The notes beneath the pieces are model-generated. The model saw nothing but the letters and a program-made list of their open reading frames with translations, searched no databases and was not told the DNA's origin. A stretch of 64,000 nucleotides of DNA from Gautieria morchelliformis (lineage: Eukaryota > Basidiomycota > Agaricomycetes > Gomphales > Gomphaceae): the NCBI GenBank assembly GCA_015179125.1, contig WHVA01000201.1:1-64000 (forward strand), written 5' to 3'. The position numbers were made by a program, and so were the translations under genes. Below, piece after piece: positions 56,900 to 64,000 of this stretch (position 1 is the first letter of the stretch; every line of letters starts with the position of its first letter).

Positions 56900-58549
56900 C
56901 TCGTAGAGTGGTCACGCCGCTGTCAGCCACCAAGGCAGTGAAGCTACTATGTAAACTAGGTATACTCAACGAATGGGCGCACATAGTCAACGGCATACGG
57001 GACGGATTCGACGTTGGAATACACACACTACCGACGCAAACACAGCTCTTTCTCAAACCACAACTCCTCGAAGCTAGACCCCGCGTTCATAGACTCGTAC
57101 ATAACCGGCGAGCAAGCAGCAGGCCGGTACTCAGAGGCCTTCACCCCGCAGGAGCTGGAGCGGCGAATTGGCCCGTTCCGCTCATCGCCCCTAGGCCTCG
57201 TGCCCAAACCCAACTCGGACAAAATGCGGCTCATCCAGGACTTATCCTATCCCTGAAACGACAACCGCGTACAGTCAGTAAACGCCGAAATCAACGCCAG
57301 CGAGTTCCCCACTGCCTGGGGATCATTCGACGCCACATCAGCGCTACTGATATCCTTGCCAGAAGGATGCCTAGCAGCGACATTCGACATCTCAGCGGCA
57401 TATCGGCTGACGCCCATCCGACCGTCACAGCAAAATGCAGTATGCGTGCACTGGAACGACAAGGTATATGTAGACAGAGCTGTGATGTTTGGGCTCGCAT
57501 CAGGTGCCGGCGTATTCAGCGCGGTTGCAGACATGCTGGTGGCGATCTACGAAGAAGCAGGATTTGGACCGCTCCTAAAATGGGTCGACGACTTCTTTGC
57601 AATAAGATTACCAGGGAACACCTGGACGGAGCAAGACTTCATCAACCTAACGGCAGGTATAGGAGTGCCATGGAGTATAGAGAAACTTCGGCGGCTAGCC
57701 GCCATCCAACGGTACATCGGTTTCGACTGGGACCTGGCATGAAAGTCCGTAGCACTACCCAAAGAGAAACTAGCCAAGGTGATGCAGCTACTGGAACTGG
57801 AAACATGGTGCGAGGCCGACACCAAAACGGCCGCACAGGCAGCAAGCCTGCACGGGAAGCTAGTCCACGTGTCCTGTATTTTCCCTCTAATCAGGCCGTT
57901 CCTGAGAACAATCTCAGCATTCGCCGAGGGTTTCACATCGCACCGATCCAAGCTGCACCCCCCGCCGGCCGTAAGGGCCGACCTATCGTGGGTGCGGTTT
58001 ATAATGCAGTTAATGCCCAACGAAAGGTCCCTATACGCACCAGAACCAGTAGATATTGGCTGGTGGGGAGACGCGAGCTCGTCGTTCGGCATAGGAATAG
58101 TCGTAGGCACTCACTGGGCGATATGGAAGTGGGCAGAAGGCTTCAAAGTAGGGCCAAGACAAAACTGCGACATAGGCTGGGCCAAGGCGGTCGCAGTAGA
58201 GCTAGGCATGAGAGCGGCAATAGAGCTAGGGCTCTGCAAGCCAAGGCAGGACGCCAGAAACATCTATCTAGTCAGATCAGACAACGCCGGAGTCGTAGCC
58301 GTGACCAACAAAGGCCGGTCGAAGAGCAGAAAGACAAACCGCATTCTAAAGCACGTATACCAACTCCAGGCAGCCAATGCCATATGCCTATCAGCAATAT
58401 ACGTACCCTCCGAAAGCAACATCGCAGACCCCCTATCCCGCGGAGATATAGAAGGCTTCCTGCGCCATTACCCGGACGCATGCCATGGCGTAAACATGAC
58501 ACTCCCAACCCACCTATCGTCTCGACTGTGTGCATGGTCAGGACGCTAA
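56900..58549 (+). pseudogene. DIRS reverse transcriptase and RNase H region
   Basis: Recognisable blocks in one frame: SSPLGLVPKPNSDKMRLIQD (57182-57241), ATFDISAAYRLTPIRPSQQN (57377-57436), the catalytic-box LLKWVDDFFAIRLP (57571-57612), IGFDWDLA and a RNase H segment with DIGWWGDASSSFGIG (58051-58095) and YLVRSDNAGVVAVTN (58265-58309). The C-terminal YVPSESNIADPLSRG (58399-58443) is typical of RNase H in DIRS and related elements. The region contains about two interruptions. Confidence 0.8.
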
Positions 58550-59730
58550 CACCCGTCGCTGATGCAGCTCCACCACCCTACACCACAGAGAACACTGCGC
58601 GACTCAAGCTTGAGCCGTCACCACTCCGCCCACACTGCAAAGCGAGCGAGCGTATCCTCCAGTGGAAAGGCGTACTCCAACCACCAGCCTCCACCATCGA
58701 CGAGCCACTCATCAAAGCGCTGGCAGAACTAGTGTCATACAGGTCCCTACGAGACACAGCGAGCTACGGATCCGGACTCCGCAAATTCCATATATTCTGC
58801 GACACATTCTCGATCCCGGAGGCAGAGCGTCTACCAGCATCGTTCAGTACGCTCCATTCATTCGCCCTCTGGGTGTCAGCAGACCCAGAGGCCATAGGCG
58901 AGTGCATCATCAGCGATACTCCAATCGAACCGGTCTCAGTGGCAGTGGCCAAGAAATACCTTGCAGCCATACGAGCCTGGCACCTAGTGCAAGGATGGCC
59001 ACCACCACTCACAATAGATGACATGGAACGTATACGCTGGTCCTTGAGAGGCCTGGAGAACTTACAAGCGAACAAGCGCACCAGGCCGCCCCGCCCTCCC
59101 ATTACCCTCTCCATGCTAACAACACTAAAGGTGAATCTGAACCTGGATGCACCGTTCGACGCATGCGTATGGGCGATGGCGGCGTGCGCCTTCTGGGGCA
59201 TGATGAGATTCAGCGAGGTGTCGGTCTCAGCACGCACCGCATTCGACGGAAAGAGACACTTAAAGCGCCAAGATGCCATCCTAGGGCACGACCTGGATGG
59301 AAAGAGGTACACAAGGCTGGACCTTCCAGCCGCCAAGACAGCCAAGCCGGGAGAAAAGCAATCAGTCTTCCTCACGGCGCAAGGAAACCTATGCCCCTTA
59401 GATGCACTCACCAACCTAGCGCGCGTCGTGCCGGCCCATCCAGCGGATCCCCTATTCTCATGGAGGGACGATAAAGGCCAGGCCAGGCCAATGGTCAAAA
59501 TACGCGCAATGAACCGGATCAACACGATCCTCAGCGCACACGGCTGGGGAAACACATTCGGGCACTCCTTCCGCATCGGCGGGGCATCCTTCTACCTGGC
59601 ACAGAAAGTCAGCCCCGAAATTGTCCGCATCGCAGGCCGCTGGCGCTCGCTAGCATACGAAGCGTACATTCGAGCCTTCGAGCAGGTAGCCTCACGGCAC
59701 CTGAGCAACCTGCCGAACAGCCCCGTCTGA
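58550..59730 (+). CDS. DIRS tyrosine recombinase
   Basis: Catalyses integration of the circular DNA intermediate. The frame, ending at 59730, carries the SAM-like N-terminal part (SYGSGLRKFHIFCDTFSIPE, 58753-58812), FWGMMRFSEVSVSART with the first catalytic Arg (59190-59237), LFSWRDDKGQARPM (59452-59493), FGHSFRIGGASFYLAQ with the His-x-x-Arg pair (59557-59604), and GRWRSLAYEAYIRAF with the nucleophile Tyr candidate (59635-59679). The same frame is open leftward to 56650 across the polymerase region. Confidence 0.85.
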
Positions 59731-59898
59731 GCATCGCTGCTTCTAGTTGGGCTGGCGTCGAGAACTCACCGCGGATCAGCAGCCTTGGGTAAGCGGCGAG
59801 CCCTTTCTCCTCCGCGCACCCTCTGAGCTAACGCTCAGGTCAGCCCAACCACACTCAGCTTCACCTCATCCACAGAGCCAAAGCAAGTCGAAGCTGGA

Positions 59899-59996
59899 CA
59901 CTAGTACACCAATCAATTCACCCAAACACCGTGGCAACGTCGTTCCCGGGCATCCTTGCCTCCGAGTCCCGTCCCTGATCCCAGACACCTAAGCGT
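59899..59996 (+). repeat. Unknown repeat Y, copy 2 (3' end displaced by DIRS)
   Basis: This stretch matches the reverse complement of 32078-32180, beginning CACTAGTACACCAATCA-like and ending ACCTAAGCGT. In copy 1 it is continuous with the rest of the repeat, so the DIRS element (54920-59898) must have entered copy 2 here. Confidence 0.75.
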
Positions 59997-60314
59997 TGGA
60001 GTTACAAACGGCCACGCGGCCAAGGCCATTAATGGTGTTAACTACTTTCGGTGGAAAACATCTGTTACAGTGATCGGTATTTAAGTAGGTATGTCCTGAC
60101 GACAAATTCCTGCCACAACAAATTCCTGCCTGAGCTCCTGGCTTCCTGGTCGCACCGTCAGTCCGCACATGTTTTGGGGTCCCTTCCTCTTCTTTTGAGC
60201 CCACGGTTTTTTATCCTCTCTTTTGTATGCTACGTCAGGGTGTGCTTCACCCTTTCACACTCCGTCGCTAGTTCCGCTGAACTCTGCTGCGCACATACTT
60301 CAAAATTACTTTAA

Positions 60315-62320
60315 TTAGTCATACTCTATGTGCTTTTCTGAATCGCTTGAACTGTCAGCCAGAAATCTCCTCAGGTCATTCAGTGCTTCCCCACCCTCCT
60401 CCCACTCTTTCTTCCACTTGTACCGCATTGACTCTGCATTGCGTCTCTTTCGCTCCCCCTCAGGTCCTCGAGCCTTTGGAAGAATATTGCGTGCCACAGC
60501 CGCTACTCATTAGTACCTGTCGGATGTACCACCAAATAGAGCGGCTTCAACCTAGGTTGCGTACGGACTTCAACCATTTGAAACGCGACGTCGAGAGTGA
60601 GCGTGAGATGAGGGGCGTTGACAAGGTGGTGCCAATAAAGGTGGTGCCAATAAATATAATGTACGCACGACAGTACATTGGTATCCCTTGCGTCAATGCT
60701 TCCGTAACGCTATTCTACCCACAATGTGTCACGTGCGATCCATCCAGTAGCCTGAGGAAAAACAAGTCAAATCTATATATAACTACTAATCGTGACATTT
60801 AGTACTCACAGGATGATTCAAGATGGTCTGTTGAGGAGACCATTTCGAGAGAAGCCCAATTCCAGATTGCTTGATATTTTCAGCATATCCTGGTGGTATG
60901 ACAGCTTTTGGAAAGGCCTGTGAGAATATCTGAATTCAGGGTCAGTAGTGACGAAAGGAAAGCCAAGCTCCAGAAGCGCATCCACTAGCGCGTCGATATA
61001 TGTTCATTTCTCTGAGGTCAACACGAACTTCCGAAGGAGACCTAGAGATTAAGAGTGGTCAAGGCTCCGTCGTAACTCATGCTGACATGACTTACGTAGA
61101 TAACATATCGCTCTCCGTGGATTTTAAATTCATCACCGTTGTTCGAGCAGGCAAATTCCATCTGTTTTGCAAGGATGGACAGCCTGATATCTCCGAAACC
61201 AGGGGGAGTCAACGGTCCAATAGCATATACTGGACAGTTGGTCTCCCCAACCCATCTGCGCATAGCTTCAAGGCTCTTTGGTTCGTATGCGGCGCTTGAG
61301 ACAGAAAAAATCCGTCGCGTTCACAGGCAAATCTTTAAAACAGGATACCATCAGGTGAATCAAAGCGGCGTCTTGTGCAACGTGAAGATCTACGCACCTG
61401 TACGCGGTGGTAAACATTTCATTTTATAGAAGTCCCGGTTCTGTAAACACCATGAGTACAAATTTGACCAGTAGTTCTCGACCCCACCTCCTGAGAGATC
61501 AATTCATAGTCGTACATTGGCAGTAATCCAGCGAAATTCTTCAGGTGTCCGTTTGATGGGTGATACAAGTAACAGCGCAATCTGTTCTAGTTGCAGCGCA
61601 ACACATACTAAGACCATATTTACCTCGTCCATGCTATCGTCTAATTTTCTCCTAGTAACTTCAGCCTGCGTGCAGGCCTTCGCTTCCACATGCCCGAACC
61701 TGCCAAGTTTCTCCGGGCCCATGACAGTGAGCGTGAAAGAGGCGTATGGGGAACCCCAAGCAAGCACGGGAATACTTCTTCTAGTCACAGATCTAGTATG
61801 TTGTAAAATGGGAAGAAGGAAAAGCTAGAACGTCAATCGTGGTCATGGCAATACGGAAACACTTACGTCAAGAATCACAGCCGTTGGTTTCCGGATTGCC
61901 TCCAAGGTATGGTTGGCCTCAAGACACTGTACAGATTTAGGGTTCACCAGCTTGTCGTAATAATCCGGAAACTCTTGTACAATCATCAGCACCAATGCAG
62001 CAAGGTCCCCGTTCATACATATTGACGAGTCAACGGAAAGTTCCAAGTCAAATAATACAGGAGGATTGTGGGTTTGAGTACCTTATATTGGCCTTAGCCC
62101 TGAACTCTGCTTCGCCAGCTGAGAAGTATCTACTTATTTCGTGTTCCATTCATTGACCATATTCTCCCACTATCAGCAGTGACAGTAATTGGAGTGCTCC
62201 TTTACAACCTTGGCTGCAAGTGCACAGAATTGGCCTGAGGTGTCCTAAAGCATATATAAGATTAACAGGTTCTTCGTCAGGAAAATTTTGTTACACCTAG
62301 CCCACCCAGGCATGCATAGC
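60315..62320 (-). pseudogene. UDP-glycosyltransferase (family 1), damaged
   Basis: Minus strand, multi-exon. The N-terminal part reads HILLLCMPGW and GHLRP (about 62330-62235) with CALAAKVVKEHSN, then EISRYFSAGEAEFRAK, MNGDLAALVLMIVQEFPDYY (62010-61950) and AIRKPTAVILD. The middle reads IPVLAWGSPYASFTLTVMGP (61775-61715), the block ALQLEQIALLLVSPIKRTPEEF (here in two parts), YAIGPLTPPGF (61225-61195) and LGFPFVTTDPEF. The donor-binding region reads AFPKAVIPPGYAENIKQSG and LLSKWSPQQTILNHP (60920-60825), then after an intron VTHCG-NSVTEALTQGIPM (about 60740-60690), where a TAG replaces the expected His codon. The C terminus ERKRRNAESMRYKWKKEWEE follows (60470-60410). Frame slips occur between about 60690 and 60500. 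The host enzyme would glycosylate small molecules or sterols, but this copy is probably inactive. Confidence 0.8.
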
Positions 62321-64000
62321 AGGAGAATATGCCCAGAGATGGTGGCCTGCTACGATCCCATGATGGAATGAAAAATTTGGAGAGTGGAACGAATGGCAAA
62401 TAATATCTGCTGCTGATATATAATAACTAAATTAAAAGTGTCACGGTAAGCACACAGTAGTGTTGAAGTAATATTTAATAAGCAGCTAGCTCCAATGTGA
62501 TTTGGGCTGCATTAAATTGTAATCAGTCGCTTAGAACTGTTCGATAGTATGTACGAGTCTGACGCCTCCTGAGGAATCCGACTCCTAGGGGTGTAATCTC
62601 AAATGCGTAAACATCACAATCTGACCATTGGCACTCACAGCGGCTCTCTGCCCATGCAGATCGGGGCCAGAAGCACACTGCATGCTGGACCTTGTGTCAA
62701 TGTGGCATCAAGTTTGTAATCAGGTATTGAAGGCTTGCCATGAGGGGTAACCGTTGTCAATAAGTATCTGTGTGCAAATCACCCTGACTATCTCCTTGTA
62801 AATTGCCTATAATATGAAGACAACAAGCGTTAGAAGTGATATGATTGATGCTGACATGCTGATGGTGCACCACCTGGGAATGAGATCCCTGAGCTTGACA
62901 TGCAGAGAGGTGACTTCAACTGTGCGAGGACTGCTAGTTTTAAGACCATGATTTAGAAGTTGTTAAATATCTGTTTTTATCCAGGGAATACTATCATTTC
63001 AATCAGTGGCTGCCAGCAGAGTGAACTTTGTCTCCATGCCATATAGTCACCAAATATGGCCTTCACCTGTATAGCACCAATTGGTAATTTAGGTATCTGC
63101 AACCACACATGTTGGACATTAGTCGACAGAGATGCATGCTGAGCCCTCGTAAGATGGCTCGATGCGTAAGAAGGTGATAATGGTATGGTATGCCCCATGC
63201 TGTTTCATAGCATTGAAAAACTAATATAAATCAGATTAAGGGGTTGGGGTCGAGTAGTCAATGGTGTGATAGAGAGCTCAAGCAGTGTTCTGGTGAGAGA
63301 TAAAAGCAATGTTCTAGAGTTCTAGAATTAAGCAGTGTTCTTAGTGCAATAAGAGTTGAGGAGGAAACAATAATAATCCAAAGAAGCTTATAACTCGAAG
63401 CTCTAGGGAAAAAGATTGTTAAGTCGCTTGTTTATTCGTATCTAGAGTCCAAGTATTTAAACAATATACAATAGGAGTATATAGTCATGTGAAAAGTAAT
63501 GGGGCTAGGAGTTAGGGTCAAGATGATGTCAAGTATGATGCTATGACCCCTAAATGGCTAATTCCACAGATGATGTCAAATATGATGTCAGGCATATAGG
63601 ACAAGGACTCGACTCGATAATATGTGGGAAATGATACGCATATATGCGCCTCGACTCGACTCGACTCGGAATGATTCTCGGCTCGGAATGGGTCTCGGAA
63701 TGATAAGAAATATGGTGAAAGGTGAGAATGATTGATAACAAAATAGATTGTCCTGACTGAAATGTTTTCTTCCTCCTCAAATAACAAAAACTAACATAAC
63801 CAAACATGTACTTCACACCAGATCAGTATCCCAGGCACGCACACGTGCACATACTACATGCAGTCCATTTCCCTTGACCATCCCTGCATATTCCTCAGGA
63901 TGCAATACTTGAACTGTCAGGGGACACGCTGTTTTCCAATTCTGACCCTACCCCAAGTTCAGGTTCTATCTCCGACTCCGCTTCCAGCTCCACTTCCATT
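62321..64000. other. No supported gene; short GACTC microsatellite
   Basis: AT-rich sequence with only short frames. A TCGAC/ACTCG microsatellite lies near 63607-63670. I find no domain, RNA gene or element end. Confidence 0.45.

Larger units (their letters stand above)
54920..59898 (+). mobile_element. DIRS-type (tyrosine recombinase) retroelement
   Basis: A fossil element about 4.98 kb long, inserted in repeat Y. In order: a structural region (55228-56897) with a CCHC knuckle and a second Cys/His cluster, a reverse transcriptase with RNase H (about 56900-58549) and a tyrosine recombinase (to 59730), then a 170-base 3' region. The set of domains and the lack of protease and integrase are diagnostic for DIRS elements. 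The boundaries come from comparison with the uninterrupted repeat Y copy. No target duplication is seen, as expected for tyrosine-recombinase insertion. It looks nearly whole, with about two breaks in the polymerase frame and one or so in the structural region. Relatively young. Confidence 0.8.

Noticed and set aside
56650-58550. Arg/Pro-rich frame overlapping the DIRS polymerase as a separate gene
   Set aside because: It has no domain in this part. The recognisable polymerase is in another frame. I keep it only as a finding about the open overlapping frame.
63607-63670. TCGAC-rich block as telomere or centromere repeat
   Set aside because: It is a short microsatellite of about 60 bases. No TTAGGG-type telomere repeats or long satellite arrays occur.
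1-64000. CRISPR array, bacterial operons or riboswitches
   Set aside because: Introns, fungal gene families and eukaryotic transposons show this is a fungal nuclear sequence, and no regular spacer-repeat array is present.

Overview
The window looks like a repeat-rich chromosome segment of a basidiomycete fungus, probably an Agaricomycete. The evidence is the small GT-AG introns of about 45-60 bases and the presence of fungal-specific families: a FunK1-type kinase, a DUF6533 membrane protein, a fungal family-1 glycosyltransferase, and fungal-type CACTA, mariner, MULE, LINE, Ty3, Ty1/Copia and DIRS elements. I cannot name the species from sequence alone.

Region by region. 1-3000 holds a small intron-bearing gene of unknown function and a 5'-truncated LIS1/PAC1-like WD40 remnant. 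3000-7045 is a CACTA (Tnp2) transposon on the minus strand, followed by a solo LTR (7051-8322, TSD CTTGG). 8536-9700 and 17640-18364 are inverted copies of one unknown repeat carrying a GC-rich minisatellite. Between them lie a decayed hypothetical gene (10046-11709), a damaged FunK1 kinase (12019-14336) and a mariner transposase (minus, 14528-17013) split by a second solo LTR (15513-16787, TSD CTGAG). 19261-19662 is a three-exon fragment of a MetE-like protein. 22882-24798 is an unknown decayed open region. 24799-31990 is a minus-strand LINE with a poly(A) tail, whose centre is replaced by a truncated Ty3-type element. 32079-34301 is an unknown 2.2 kb repeat.

34672-41883 is the most instructive part. 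A very small gag-only Copia-like LTR element (86-base LTRs, TSD CACCC) has its 3' LTR split by a 5981-base MULE transposon with matching 9-base target duplications (CTGTAACTA). The MULE carries a SWIM-type transposase and a convergent intron-rich second gene with cysteine motifs. The Copia-like element itself lies beside, and probably inside, a DIRS-type fragment that resumes at 41884. 43772-45296 is a second, larger Copia-type 5' portion. 45297-48830 is a second LINE on the minus strand. 50049-51845 is a host DUF6533 gene that looks largely sound. 52880-54919 plus 59899-59996 is a second copy of the 2.2 kb repeat, and a DIRS element (54920-59898) has landed in it. 60315-62320 is a damaged UDP-glycosyltransferase gene. 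The rest (62.4-64 kb) shows nothing I can support.

No operon-like co-operation is expected here. The theme is serial insertion: solo LTR in mariner, MULE in Copia-like element, Copia-like element beside or in DIRS, DIRS in an unknown repeat, and a Ty3 fragment in a LINE. Several host genes decay alongside.
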